A DNA stretch of 34,086 bases from Synechococcales cyanobacterium S06 (GTDB lineage: Bacteria; Cyanobacteriota; Cyanobacteriia; Cyanobacteriales; JAABRE01), in assembly GCA_011391125.1 (NCBI GenBank), contig JAABRE010000051.1:1-34086 (forward strand), written 5' to 3'. The notes beneath the pieces are model-generated. The model had not been told where the DNA came from and searched no databases. It worked only from the letters and a program-made list of their open reading frames with translations. Positions 1-8,123 of the stretch are shown piece by piece. Numbering within the stretch: position 1 is the stretch's first letter; each line of letters opens with the position of its first letter. The translations under genes were made by a program, and so were the position numbers.

Positions 1-317
1 GAAAAAAAGATTTTATTGCACCAATGATTTTTCAAGGAACTCTCAATGCTGAAACTTTTGAAAGGTGGTTAAAACTTTATTTATTACCAAGCTTAGAGAG
101 ACCCTCCATTTTAATTATGGACAATGCACCCATTCATAGAAAAAATAAGATTAAACAATTAGTAGAAACTACAGAACATGAAGTTATATTTTTACCGACT
201 TATTCCCCTGATTTGAATGATATTGAACATGATTTTAGTGCTTTAAAAAGAGCAAGAATGTATGCACCGGTCGGGACTTCTTTAGATAAAATTATTTCTG
301 ATTATTGTATTTCTTAG
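1..317 (+). CDS. IS630-family transposase, C-terminal part (cut by window edge)
   Basis: This is the C-terminal catalytic part of a DDE-type IS630 transposase, which cuts and rejoins DNA at TA dinucleotides. The frame is open from the window edge, and the residues before the ATG at 24 (KKDFIAP) continue the family pattern, so that ATG is internal. The second Asp lies in LIMDNAPIH and the final acidic residue in YSPDLNDIEH, where the family has YSPDLNPIE. The protein ends at the TAG at 315-317, only about 28 bp before the terminal repeat, so the right end of the element is complete. Activity depends on the N-terminal half, which lies outside the window. Family assignment is firm; the subgroup is not. 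Confidence 0.85.
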   Translation, partial: KKDFIAPMIFQGTLNAETFERWLKLYLLPSLERPSILIMDNAPIHRKNKIKQLVETTEHEVIFLPTYSPDLNDIEHDFSALKRARMYAPVGTSLDKIISDYCIS

Positions 318-327
318 TGTTCGGTTC

Positions 328-345
328 TTATTTGGAATTACTATA
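328..345 (+). repeat. Right terminal inverted repeat of the IS630 element
   Basis: The sequence TTATTTGGAATTACTATA ends in a TA dinucleotide, as expected for IS630-type insertion. The same 18 bases, reverse-complemented, form the left end of the MITE at 21542, which identifies them as a terminal repeat. Beyond it the toxin reading frame resumes. Confidence 0.75.
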
Positions 346-527
346 AATCTGTGGGAGATGGAGTTTTTGAATTACGATTTTTTTTTGGCAAAGGTTATCG
401 GGTTTATTATGCCAAAGAAAGCAATGTTATTGTGCTACTTTTGTGCGGAGGAGATAAATCTACTCAACAAAAGGATATAAATCAAGCAAAAGTTTATTGG
501 CAAGATTATCAGGAAAGAAACAAATGA
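342..527 (+). pseudogene. RelE/HigB-type toxin, 3' remnant interrupted by IS630
   Basis: Starting exactly at the IS630 end, one frame reads YKSVGDGVFELR, then FGKGYRVYYAKE, then LLCGGDKSTQQKDI, and ends with YWQDYQERNK before a TGA at 525-527. This is the C-terminal two-thirds of the small RelE/ParE-superfamily toxins annotated as addiction module killer proteins, which usually have about 95-110 residues. There is no start codon or ribosome binding site for the fragment, so it is read as a broken gene. The missing 5' part may lie beyond the left side of the IS, outside the window. The stop codon overlaps the antitoxin ATG (ATGA), the normal arrangement for this toxin-first operon type. Confidence 0.75.
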
Positions 528-832
528 AACCTTATACTCAATTTGAAGATTGGCATTTAGAAAAATTAGCATCACCATCAGAAGCAAGGGCCTATTTACA
601 ACTAGCTTTAGAAGATTATGAAAATGATCATGATACTGAAGCCTTTTTGTTAGCCATTCGTGATGTGGCTAAAGCAATGGGCGGTATAGGAAAATTGGCA
701 GAAGAAACTAACCTTAATCGTCAAAGTCTTTATAAAGCTCTTTCTAGTGACGGAAATCCCAGATTAGATACTTTACTAGCTATTTTACATGGGTTGGGTT
801 TTCGTTTGTCTATTACCCCTTTGGAAAACTAA
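524..832 (+). CDS. HigA-like antitoxin, putative addiction module antidote protein
   Basis: This 102-residue protein starts at the ATG at 524, which overlaps the toxin stop codon as ATGA. A TTG at 497 would add nine residues with no family support. The N-terminal part (YTQFEDWHLEKLASPSEARAY) is the usual toxin-binding segment of this antidote family. Residues about 55-95 form an HTH-XRE-like domain, with GGIGKLAEETNLNRQSLYKAL as the likely helix-turn-helix and NPRLDTLLAILHGLGFRL after it. In intact systems the protein neutralises the toxin and represses its own promoter. Here that promoter probably lay upstream of the toxin and has been separated by the IS, so expression may come from the IS or not occur at all. 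Confidence 0.85.
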   Translation: MKPYTQFEDWHLEKLASPSEARAYLQLALEDYENDHDTEAFLLAIRDVAKAMGGIGKLAEETNLNRQSLYKALSSDGNPRLDTLLAILHGLGFRLSITPLEN

Positions 833-871
833 TAATTAATCCACTTTAATAGGAAGGTGATTAATTATTAG
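829..871. terminator. AT-rich inverted repeat after the antitoxin gene
   Basis: The arms CTAATAATTAATC (829-841) and GATTAATTATTAG (859-871) are perfect complements around a 17-base loop. The repeat overlaps the stop codon of the antitoxin gene and could end its transcript, although no clear T run follows. The rest of the gap to 1151 is AT-rich and shows no open reading frame. It must contain the ctaA promoter, but I cannot pick out a convincing -35/-10 pair. Confidence 0.4.
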
Positions 872-1151
872 TTATTAGTAACAGCTCTAATTATTTTGAT
901 TTCTCATGCAACTTAAAGCTGGTAGTTTGATCTAAGGAATATTAGACTTCTTCTGCTAATCATTTTTTTAGCTTCAACTTTTATTAAATTTTTATTAAGT
1001 TTTTTCGCTACAAATATTAAGAATCTTTAAGAGACTGGAAACTTCAAGAAAAGATAATTACATTGTTATACATATTCTTTTAAATAAAAAAGCTAACCTT
1101 TAAACCATGAGTGCTTACTCATTATTTATGTACTTACAATAAGGACTTTCT

Positions 1152-2060
1152 ATGACCGAATCAGTGTTTCAAGGAAATATTAACCATACCTCACCGTTTG
1201 ACCACCAAAAATGGGTTCGCCGTCTCGTCTGGAAAATGGCGATCGCCACTCTCTTATTAATGGCGATCGGTAGCGCAACACGGGTGATGAATGCGGGTTT
1301 AGCTTGTCCCGATTGGCCCCTATGTTACGGTCAATTAGTACCCTCCCAACAAATGAATTTACAGGTATTTTTAGAGTGGTTTCACCGTTTAGATGCTGCT
1401 TTAATCGGCGTAAGTGCGATCGCCCTGACGGGTTTAACCTGGTGGTGGAGGAAGAATTTACCAAAATGGCTACCTTTGGCTGCCAGTTTTGCCCTCTTTT
1501 TAATCGTTTTTCAGGGTATTTTAGGCGGTTTAACAGTAATTCAACTCTTGCGTTTTGATATAGTCACCGCTCATTTTGGGACAGCGCTGTTATTTTTTTG
1601 TACCCTGATTACCATCGGTGTCAGTCTCAGTCCCTATCAAAGTACCGCTACAGTGGGTAACTTAAAATGGTTTGGATTAACCGCGACGGTGTTAATCTAC
1701 CTGCAATGTCTCCTTGGCGGTTTAGTCGGTTCACAATGGGCTTTACACCAATGTTTTGGTAGCAATCAATTATGCACGGTCATGAATAGCCATATAATTG
1801 GCGTTTTTCCCGCTACCATCGCCACTTTAATTCTAGTTTACTTGGCAATGCGTACCCCTGCACTGCATCCTGCTTTACGGAAATTATCCCACGCAGCGGG
1901 TATTTTGGTTATAGTACAAATAATTCTAGGTATTGCTACTTTTAAACTTCATTTGCAAGTTGAACCACTGACCGTGACTCATCACACCATGGGGGCAACT
2001 TTATGCGGTGTTTTGGTCGCTTTTACGGTTTTTGCAATTAGAGATCAAGTACAAGGTTGA
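1152..2060 (+). CDS. ctaA: Heme A synthase (COX15/CtaA family)
   Basis: CtaA oxidises the C8 methyl of heme O to the formyl of heme A, the cofactor of aa3-type cytochrome oxidase. It acts in the membrane after CtaB, whose gene follows. The 302-residue protein has about eight hydrophobic segments. Conserved histidines appear in EWFHRLDA (H78), in VTAHFGTA, in the MNSHIIG region and near the end in THHTMGA, matching the paired heme-ligand histidines of the family. Two cysteine pairs (residues 52/58, and in HQCFGSNQLC) sit in external loops, as in other COX15-type proteins. The start is supported by AAGGA 5-9 bases upstream and by the hydrophilic N-terminus preceding the first helix. The 126-bp gap to ctaB suggests, but does not prove, cotranscription. 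Confidence 0.93.
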   Translation: MTESVFQGNINHTSPFDHQKWVRRLVWKMAIATLLLMAIGSATRVMNAGLACPDWPLCYGQLVPSQQMNLQVFLEWFHRLDAALIGVSAIALTGLTWWWRKNLPKWLPLAASFALFLIVFQGILGGLTVIQLLRFDIVTAHFGTALLFFCTLITIGVSLSPYQSTATVGNLKWFGLTATVLIYLQCLLGGLVGSQWALHQCFGSNQLCTVMNSHIIGVFPATIATLILVYLAMRTPALHPALRKLSHAAGILVIVQIILGIATFKLHLQVEPLTVTHHTMGATLCGVLVAFTVFAIRDQVQG

Positions 2061-2064
2061 TATT

Positions 2065-2140
2065 CTCACGCAAAGACGCAAAGACGCAAAAGGGGTTTTC
2101 TGTTTGTGTCATGGTCTTTGGTTTTTTGCTCACGCAAAGA
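2065..2140 (+). repeat. Short direct repeats (ACGCAAAG) between ctaA and ctaB
   Basis: CTCACGCAAAG is followed by two more ACGCAAA units at 2065-2091, and a further CTCACGCAAAGA occurs at 2129-2140. These CACGCAAAGACGC-type repeats are common between genes in cyanobacteria. No function is evident. Confidence 0.6.
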
Positions 2141-2186
2141 TGAATGCTGGTTGTCTGTTTATTCGTTTATTTTTAGGTGAAACATA

Positions 2187-3155
2187 ATGACTGGGACTTC
2201 TTTTTCTGTCCAACATGAGAATTTTTTACAGGTTATCCAAAGCTATTATCAGTTGACGAAGCCGCGTATTATTCCTCTTTTATTGATTACTACTGCTGCT
2301 TCTATGTGGATGGCTTCAGCTGGGGAAGTCGATCCTTTCCTTTTGATTGTTACTCTTTTGGGTGGTACGTTGGCTGCAGCTTCTGCACAAACCCTCAATT
2401 GTATCTATGATCAGGATATTGATTATACGATGACTAGGACTCGCAAACGTCCCATTCCTTCAGGTAGGGTTAAACCCCGTCATGCTCTAATTTTTGCTAT
2501 TATTCTCGCTATTTCATCTTTTTCTCTGCTAACTTTTTTTGCTAATCTTCTGTCGGCTCTTTTGGCGATGTTGGGTATTGTCTTCTATATGTTGGTTTAT
2601 ACTCATTGGTTAAAAAGACATACCACCCAAAATATCGTCATCGGAGGAGCAGCTGGTGCGATTCCCCCCTTGGTGGGTTGGGCTGCTTGTACGGATTCCA
2701 TCGGTTGGCCGGCAATAATTTTATTTATGATCATTTTCCTCTGGACTCCCCCCCATTTTTGGGCTTTGGCATTAATGATCAAGGATGATTATGCGGAGGT
2801 TGATGTACCTATGTTGCCAGTTGTGGAAGGTGATGAATATACTGGCGATCAAATTTGGATTTATACTTTGATCGTGGTTCCTTTTAGCTTTTTATTGGTT
2901 TATCCTTTTGCTGCTAGTGGCGCAATTTATGGGGCGATCGCCTTCTTTTTAGGTGCTATTTTTATCCAAAAAGCATGGCAATTAAAACACAATTCTTCTG
3001 ACAAAGAAGTCGCTAAATCGGTGTTTAAATACTCCATTCTTTACATGATGTTATTATGTGCTGGAATTGTCTTAGATTCTCTCCCCATTAGCCATCAATT
3101 AACCACAATTATCGCTGAAAATTGTCAGCAAATTATCGCTTTAATTGTAAACTAA
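2187..3155 (+). CDS. ctaB: Protoheme IX farnesyltransferase (heme O synthase)
   Basis: CtaB joins a farnesyl group to heme B to give heme O, the substrate of CtaA. It is an intramembrane UbiA-family prenyltransferase. The 322-residue protein has about nine membrane segments. The first Asp-rich motif is clear: NCIYDQDIDYTMTRTRKRP, with the N..D...D pattern that binds Mg-diphosphate. The second conserved loop reads ALMIKDDYAEVDVPMLP, as in bacterial CtaB. The ATG at 2187 is preceded by AGGTGA. It follows ctaA on the same strand, so the two steps of heme A synthesis are encoded together. The oxidase subunit genes themselves are not in the window. Confidence 0.94.
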   Translation: MTGTSFSVQHENFLQVIQSYYQLTKPRIIPLLLITTAASMWMASAGEVDPFLLIVTLLGGTLAAASAQTLNCIYDQDIDYTMTRTRKRPIPSGRVKPRHALIFAIILAISSFSLLTFFANLLSALLAMLGIVFYMLVYTHWLKRHTTQNIVIGGAAGAIPPLVGWAACTDSIGWPAIILFMIIFLWTPPHFWALALMIKDDYAEVDVPMLPVVEGDEYTGDQIWIYTLIVVPFSFLLVYPFAASGAIYGAIAFFLGAIFIQKAWQLKHNSSDKEVAKSVFKYSILYMMLLCAGIVLDSLPISHQLTTIIAENCQQIIALIVN

Positions 3156-3181
3156 TTGTCGGCCGTTGCACTGCCCACCTT

Positions 3182-3220
3182 ATTAATAATTAATAATTAA
3201 TTATTAATTATTAATTATTA
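3182..3220. terminator. AT-rich palindrome after ctaB
   Basis: A run of ATTAATAATTAATAATTAA followed by its reverse complement forms a nearly uninterrupted palindrome just after the ctaB stop. It could fold into a long AU-only hairpin and end transcription. Similar modules follow several other genes in the window. Confidence 0.35.
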
Positions 3221-3297
3221 ATTTGTTAATTGAAAAAAGCCCTGGCTATTCCGACTTTTTGACGTAAAATGTATAATTTGGAGACTACTTTTAAGAT

Positions 3298-3364
3298 GGT
3301 GGGTTACGCTGCGAATTAAAAGTTATTAGTTTTTCCTCGCAATTAGTCTCGCTGCTAACCCACC
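3298..3364. repeat. Imperfect inverted repeat, GGTGGGTTA type
   Basis: GGTGGGTTACGCTGCGA at 3298 pairs with TCGCTGCTAACCCACC ending at 3364. The spacing and the GGGTGGGTTA...TAACCCACCCTAC ends match a class of dispersed intergenic repeats seen in many cyanobacteria. It lies about 30 bp before the MmeI-like gene, so it falls in its leader or promoter region. Confidence 0.55.
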
Positions 3365-3394
3365 CTACAAAATTGTAAATTATTAATTTTAATT

Positions 3395-6163
3395 ATGCCT
3401 TTAAGTTGGAATGAAATTAAATCGCGCGCACTTATTTTTTCCCAAGAATGGCAACAAGAAACCTCAGAAAATGCCGAAGCCAAATCTTTTTGGGATAGTT
3501 TTTTTAATGTTTTTGGTATTTTTCGCCGACGAGTGGCAACTTTTGAAAAACCAGTAAAAAAAGGAGATAACAAAACTGGTTTCATTGATTTACTTTGGAA
3601 AGGAGTAATTTTAGTCGAACATAAATCGAAGGGAAAAAATTTAGATAAAGCTTTTCAACAGGCGATCGATTATTTCCCCGGATTAAAGGAACACGAGTTA
3701 CCTAAATATATTTTAGTTTCGGATTTTGCGCGGTTTAAACTCTACGATTTAGACACCGAAGAAACCACGGAATTTGAACTGAAAAATTTAGTTAATTATG
3801 TCCATTTATTCGGTTTTATGGCGGGATATGAAAAACGCACCTACAAAGATTCTGATCCCGTCAATATTCAGGCTGCTGAACTGATGGGCAAGCTTCACGA
3901 TCGCCTCGAAGAAGTTGGCTACACCGGTCACAATTTAGAGGTTTACCTCGTCAGGTTGTTATTTTGTTTATTTGCTGACGATACTGGGATTTTTGACAAG
4001 GGCATTTTCTGGGAATACCTAGATTTACACAGCAAGCCAGATGGTAGTGATTTAGCAATGCACCTTAGCTCAATTTTTCAGGTGTTAAATACACCCAAAA
4101 ATAAGCGTTTAAGCAATTTAGATGAGAATTTAGCGCAGTTTCCCTATGTTAACGGCAAATTATTCGAGGAAACTCTCGCTATTGCCCAATTTGACAGCAA
4201 AATGCGGTCTATGTTATTACAGGCCTGCGCTTTAGATTGGGGTAAAATTTCACCAGCGATTTTTGGCTCAATGTTTCAAGCGGTGATGAATCCCAACCAA
4301 AGGCGTAATTTTGGTGCCCATTATACATCTGAAAAGAACATTCAAAAAGTAATTAAACCCCTATTTTTAGACGATTTATATGTGGAATTTGAAAAAGCAA
4401 AGGGCGATCGAAATAAACTTGAACAATTGCATCTAAAAGTAGCTAATTTACAGTTTCTTGATCCTGCTTGTGGTTGTGGTAACTTCCTAATTATCACCTA
4501 TCGGGAATTACGAGATTTAGAAATCTTGATTTTATTAGAACTAAATAAAAATGGTCAATTAGTAACAGATATTAGCTCGATTATTAAGGTTGATGTGGAT
4601 CAATTTTTCGGGATAGAATGCGATGAATTTGCGGTGAGAATTGCGGAAGTTGCTATGTGGTTAATTGACCACCAAATGAACCTTAAAGTTAGTCAGCAAT
4701 TTGGCCAATATTTTGTCAGATTACCCCTGAAAAAAGCGGCTCAAATTATCCATGGAAATGCTTTACGGATTGATTGGGTAGATGCCCTCCTAACTCCCCC
4801 TAACCCCCCCTTAGTAAGAGGGGTTGGGAGGGTTAATTTCATATTCGGAAATCCGCCTTTTGTGGGTAAACAAATGCAAAATTTACAGCAGAAAAAAGAC
4901 ATGGAATTGGTATTTTCTGGGGTGAAAAATGCGGGAGTTTTAGATTATGTAACGGCCTGGTATATTAAAGCTGCTCAATTTATCCAAAATACTAATATTC
5001 GCTGTGCTTTTGTCAGTACAAATTCCATTTCTCAAGGGGAACAAGTGGGGATTTTATGGCAGGAATTATACACAAAATATCACGTTAAAATACATTTTGC
5101 CCATCGTACATTTAGCTGGTCAAATGAAGCAAAAGGTAACGCAGCTGTCCATTGTGTAATAATTGGTTTTGGGTTACAAAATATAGAAAATAAACGTCTT
5201 TTTGATTATATTGATATTAAAGGTGAAGCCACAGAAAGGAAAGTAACTAACATTAATTCCTATGTAACAGAAGGTAATGATTTAGTAATTTTAAAACGCA
5301 ATAAACCCCTTTCTAATGTACCTAATATTATTTTCGGGAGTATGCCAAATGATGGCGGCAATTTTCTTTTTACTGAAGCAGAAAAAGACGAGTTTTTAAA
5401 ACATGAACCAGAAGCAGAAAAATTTTTCAAAAAGTTTTTAAGTGCCAAGGAATTTCTTAATAATGAAAAACGTTACTGTCTCTGGTTAATTGATATTCAA
5501 CCCCACGAATTAAAAAAATTAAAAAATATTAGTCAAAGAGTGGAAAATGTTAAAAATTTACGCCTTGAAAGTAAACGAGAATCAACTCAAAAATTAGCTA
5601 ATTTTCCTACTCTTTTCGGAGAAAATAGACAACCGAATAGCGATTACATTATTTTTCCCCTTCTAACTTCTGAAAATAGAAAGTATATACCGATAGATTT
5701 ATTAGACAAAAACCAGATTGTTGGTAATAGCTGTAGTTGTATTCCGAATGCTACCCTTTATTTATTTGGTATTTTAACTTCCCAAATGCACATGACATGG
5801 GTTAAATATGTCTGTGGAAGATTAGAAAGTCGTTTTCGTTATTCCAATACAATTGTTTATAATAATTATCCCTTTCCAGAGAATATTACTGATAAACAAA
5901 AAGAAAAGGTAGAGAATTGCGCGCAAATTGTTCTCGATACAAGGAGCAAATATCCTGATAGTAATTTAGCGGAATTATATGACCCCTTAACTATGCCACC
6001 TGATTTAGTCAAGGTACATCGAAACCTTGACAAATCAGTAGATTTATGCTATAGATCGCAACCATTTGTTAACGAATTAAATCGCATTGAATATTTGTTT
6101 AATCTGTATGAAAGCTTAAATACACCATTACTTAAATCCGAGAAAAAACAGCGTCAAAAATAA
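3395..6163 (+). CDS. MmeI-like type IIL restriction-modification enzyme, copy 1
   Basis: This is a 922-residue single-chain restriction and N6-adenine methylation enzyme, close to MmeI in length and layout. An N-terminal nuclease signature D-X9-E-X-K is present (D65, E75, K77, in FIDLLWKGVILVEHKSK). A helical spacer covers about residues 160-300. The methyltransferase follows, with motif I FLDPACGCGNF (D356) and motif IV NPPF (N486-F489). A target-recognition region spans about 600-800, and a C-terminal helical domain ends in PLLKSEKKQRQK. A 48-bp palindromic repeat (4785-4832) is read in frame just before NPPF. The protein is clearly homologous along its length to the inverted gene at 31533, with most divergence in the recognition region. 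Such enzymes methylate one strand and cut about 20 bp away. The recognition sequence cannot be read from the gene here. Confidence 0.88.
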   Translation: MPLSWNEIKSRALIFSQEWQQETSENAEAKSFWDSFFNVFGIFRRRVATFEKPVKKGDNKTGFIDLLWKGVILVEHKSKGKNLDKAFQQAIDYFPGLKEHELPKYILVSDFARFKLYDLDTEETTEFELKNLVNYVHLFGFMAGYEKRTYKDSDPVNIQAAELMGKLHDRLEEVGYTGHNLEVYLVRLLFCLFADDTGIFDKGIFWEYLDLHSKPDGSDLAMHLSSIFQVLNTPKNKRLSNLDENLAQFPYVNGKLFEETLAIAQFDSKMRSMLLQACALDWGKISPAIFGSMFQAVMNPNQRRNFGAHYTSEKNIQKVIKPLFLDDLYVEFEKAKGDRNKLEQLHLKVANLQFLDPACGCGNFLIITYRELRDLEILILLELNKNGQLVTDISSIIKVDVDQFFGIECDEFAVRIAEVAMWLIDHQMNLKVSQQFGQYFVRLPLKKAAQIIHGNALRIDWVDALLTPPNPPLVRGVGRVNFIFGNPPFVGKQMQNLQQKKDMELVFSGVKNAGVLDYVTAWYIKAAQFIQNTNIRCAFVSTNSISQGEQVGILWQELYTKYHVKIHFAHRTFSWSNEAKGNAAVHCVIIGFGLQNIENKRLFDYIDIKGEATERKVTNINSYVTEGNDLVILKRNKPLSNVPNIIFGSMPNDGGNFLFTEAEKDEFLKHEPEAEKFFKKFLSAKEFLNNEKRYCLWLIDIQPHELKKLKNISQRVENVKNLRLESKRESTQKLANFPTLFGENRQPNSDYIIFPLLTSENRKYIPIDLLDKNQIVGNSCSCIPNATLYLFGILTSQMHMTWVKYVCGRLESRFRYSNTIVYNNYPFPENITDKQKEKVENCAQIVLDTRSKYPDSNLAELYDPLTMPPDLVKVHRNLDKSVDLCYRSQPFVNELNRIEYLFNLYESLNTPLLKSEKKQRQK
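4785..4832. repeat. Palindromic repeat inside the MmeI-like gene, copy 1
   Basis: CCCTCCTAAC (4785-4794) and GTTGGGAGGG (4823-4832) are near-perfect inverted arms around TAACCCCCC and GAGGGG segments. This C-rich hairpin type is normally intergenic in cyanobacteria. Here it is 48 bp long, a multiple of three, and encodes the Pro-rich stretch LLTPPNPPLVRGVGR just before the FGNPPF catalytic motif. Confidence 0.65.
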
Positions 6164-6205
6164 GTTTTCTCTCCTTAATTCACCCTCTAAATAACTAATT
6201 ACTAA

Positions 6206-6610
6206 TTACAAATTTGTAGAAATAGCTTGTAGTGGACAAGTGGGAATACATTGTTCACAAACGACACAACGAGTTCGAGAAAAATGCAGTTTAAATGTTT
6301 CTGGATGTAAGGTTAATGCTTGTGTGGGACATACTCCTGTACATAAACCACAATCCACACAACTTTGATCATCAATTAATATTTCTCTACGATCTGAAGA
6401 TACTTTTATATTATGGGCTTTCATCCATTCTAAAGCTGCTTCTAATTCGTCTATATCTCCTGATAATTCTAATACCACTGTACCAACTTGATTCGGTGCA
6501 ATTTGCGCTCTAATTATATTAGCTGCAATGTTAAAATCTTTCGCTAATCGATAAGTTAAGGGCATTTGTACTACATTTTTGGGAAATATTAAAGTTACTC
6601 TTTTTTTCAT
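6206..6610 (-). CDS. NIL-domain protein with two [4Fe-4S] ferredoxin motifs
   Basis: This 134-residue protein starts at MKKRVTLIFPKNVVQMP; the frame extends further upstream, but that extension would overlap the txlA start region and has no family support. Residues 1-75 form an NIL domain, an ACT-like fold found at the end of methionine ABC transporter ATPases and in front of ferredoxins in cyanobacteria. Residues about 80-130 carry two cluster motifs, CVDCGLCTGVCP and CVVCEQCIPTCP, giving a bacterial 2x[4Fe-4S] ferredoxin. It is probably a soluble electron carrier; the partner is unknown. It is divergent from txlA, with 46 bp between start codons, and converges with the MmeI-like gene 42 bp away. 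Confidence 0.85.
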   Translation of the reverse strand: MKKRVTLIFPKNVVQMPLTYRLAKDFNIAANIIRAQIAPNQVGTVVLELSGDIDELEAALEWMKAHNIKVSSDRREILIDDQSCVDCGLCTGVCPTQALTLHPETFKLHFSRTRCVVCEQCIPTCPLQAISTNL

Positions 6611-6656
6611 ATAATTTAGTAAAATATAAGTTAATTTATTTACCATTTGAGGGAAA

Positions 6657-7214
6657 ATGACAGACAATCTTGCTCCTACTAACAAGTTAAAAAATGTGGT
6701 TCTTGCTTTGGTGGCCATTGCCCTTAGTTTAGCTATTTTTTTGGGATTACAAACTAAATCTGATTCGGCTACTTTAGATAATCAAGCGACCAATTCTACC
6801 CCTTTAGAAGTCGCAATAACTAACAATAAAGCCACTTTAATTGAATTTTATGCTAATTGGTGTACCAGTTGCCAAGCTATGGCTAAAGATTTAAGTGACT
6901 TAAAACAAAAATACGGCCAGAATGTCAATTTTGTCATGTTAAATGTCGATAACAATAAATGGTTACCCGAAATTTTGCGCTATCGTGTTGATGGTATCCC
7001 GCATTTTGTTTTTCTAAATCAGCTTGGGGAGGCGATCGCCGAAACTATTGGCGAACAGCCCAAGAGTGTTTTGACCGCCGATTTAGAAGCCTTAATAGCC
7101 AATCAAACTTTGCCTTACACCTATTCTACAGGTCAAGTTTCCGCTTTTACTGCTCCCGTGAGTAGTCCTAGTGATCCTCGTAGCCATGGAAGTCAAGTAA
7201 AAAGTAATCCCTAA
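6657..7214 (+). CDS. txlA: Membrane-anchored thioredoxin-like protein TxlA (HCF164-like)
   Basis: This 185-residue protein has one N-terminal membrane anchor (residues about 12-31) and then a thioredoxin fold facing the lumen or periplasm. The active site is WCTSC (C69, C72) in FYANWCTSCQAMAKDL. The cis-Pro loop reads VDGIPHFVFLN, and GEAIAETIGEQP follows. The plant homologue HCF164 takes electrons across the thylakoid membrane from CcdA and is needed for cytochrome b6f assembly. A matching role here is inferred from the family. The C-terminal tail after residue 160 is Ser/Pro-rich and probably disordered. The ATG at 6657 follows GAGGGA. Confidence 0.87.
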   Translation: MTDNLAPTNKLKNVVLALVAIALSLAIFLGLQTKSDSATLDNQATNSTPLEVAITNNKATLIEFYANWCTSCQAMAKDLSDLKQKYGQNVNFVMLNVDNNKWLPEILRYRVDGIPHFVFLNQLGEAIAETIGEQPKSVLTADLEALIANQTLPYTYSTGQVSAFTAPVSSPSDPRSHGSQVKSNP

Positions 7215-7231
7215 TAATTATCAATTGTTAC

Positions 7232-8113
7232 TTAACTTTTCATAATTTTTAACACTAAATCTGAGATTTCACTGGGGTTTTTAGCTAGGGGAATTTTGGC
7301 TTGTTTAAAAGTATCTAAAAGTAGGTGATAACGACTATCACTAGGTACAGAATAGGATAATTGATTGGCAATAATTGTCGCAGCATCTTTAAAGTTTTTT
7401 TCTAAAGGTGCTTGCAAACCAAGGAAATAAGCAATTACTGGTTTAGAAAGAGAATTAGTAATATATTCCGCCAAATTTTCTTCATAAATTACATTTAAAG
7501 GAGCTGTCATGACAATTATTTTCGTGTTTTCATCTTCTTGTAAATATTGTAGCCAATATTGCCAAGATGAACCAGTAATATCATCTTTACCCAAACTAAC
7601 AACAATTGATTCTCCTAATTCAGCTTTTTTAAGAGCTAAACTAATCTCATAACTAAGATAATCTGTCGTGCTAATGATACCCACATTTCCGGGAGCATAA
7701 AATTCTTGATCTAATATCCCTAAACATAATTTTTCTGGAATAATTATCCCACTACTTCCAGGTCCAATAATTACGGTATTTGTTGCCGCAGCTTTTTGCT
7801 TTAAACGCACCATATCTAAGGGAGGAATTTGAGGCGTAATAATTATTATTTGTTTAATTCCAGAAGCGATCGCCTCTAACCCTGCATCTAATACTTGATA
7901 AGGTGGTACAAATATTAAACTGGTGTCTATTTTTCCAATTTTTAAAACAACATCTTCAACTAAGTCGAAGATAGGAATACCTGCCACCGCCGCAATTTCC
8001 TCTCCAGGGGCAATACCAGCTACTAAATTAGTGCCAGTTTTTTTCATTTTTTCTGCATAATATAAAGCTAAGGGATTAGTAATACCTTGTATGATTACCG
8101 TGGATTCTTTCAT
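7232..8113 (-). CDS. Succinyl-CoA synthetase alpha-like protein lacking the active-site His
   Basis: The 293 residues match the alpha subunit (SucD) in length and along its two Rossmann-like domains: GIKQIIIITPQIPPLDM, IIGPGSSGIIIPE and the GNVGIIS segment. The functional residues have changed. The segment equivalent to E. coli KRMGHAGAI, which holds phosphohistidine 246, reads EKNFKDAATI here, with Asp243 at the His position. The GEIGG loop with the catalytic Glu reads TAPLN. The CoA-binding GFTGSQGTFH reads GITNPLALYY, and GPNCPG reads GPGSSG. Normal succinyl-CoA synthetase chemistry is therefore unlikely by the known mechanism. It is the second gene of a two-gene unit, 10 bp after the beta-like gene. 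Homology is certain; the function is not, and I withhold the symbol sucD. Confidence 0.8.
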   Translation of the reverse strand: MKESTVIIQGITNPLALYYAEKMKKTGTNLVAGIAPGEEIAAVAGIPIFDLVEDVVLKIGKIDTSLIFVPPYQVLDAGLEAIASGIKQIIIITPQIPPLDMVRLKQKAAATNTVIIGPGSSGIIIPEKLCLGILDQEFYAPGNVGIISTTDYLSYEISLALKKAELGESIVVSLGKDDITGSSWQYWLQYLQEDENTKIIVMTAPLNVIYEENLAEYITNSLSKPVIAYFLGLQAPLEKNFKDAATIIANQLSYSVPSDSRYHLLLDTFKQAKIPLAKNPSEISDLVLKIMKS

Positions 8114-8123
8114 TGTTTTCCTC

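Noticed and set aside
497-523. Upstream TTG start for the antitoxin
   Set aside because: The ATGA overlap at 524 is the usual layout for this toxin-antitoxin type, and the extra nine residues have no family support.
1180-1558. Extra frames overlapping ctaA on both strands
   Set aside because: They lie wholly within a well-supported conserved gene and lack any family features.
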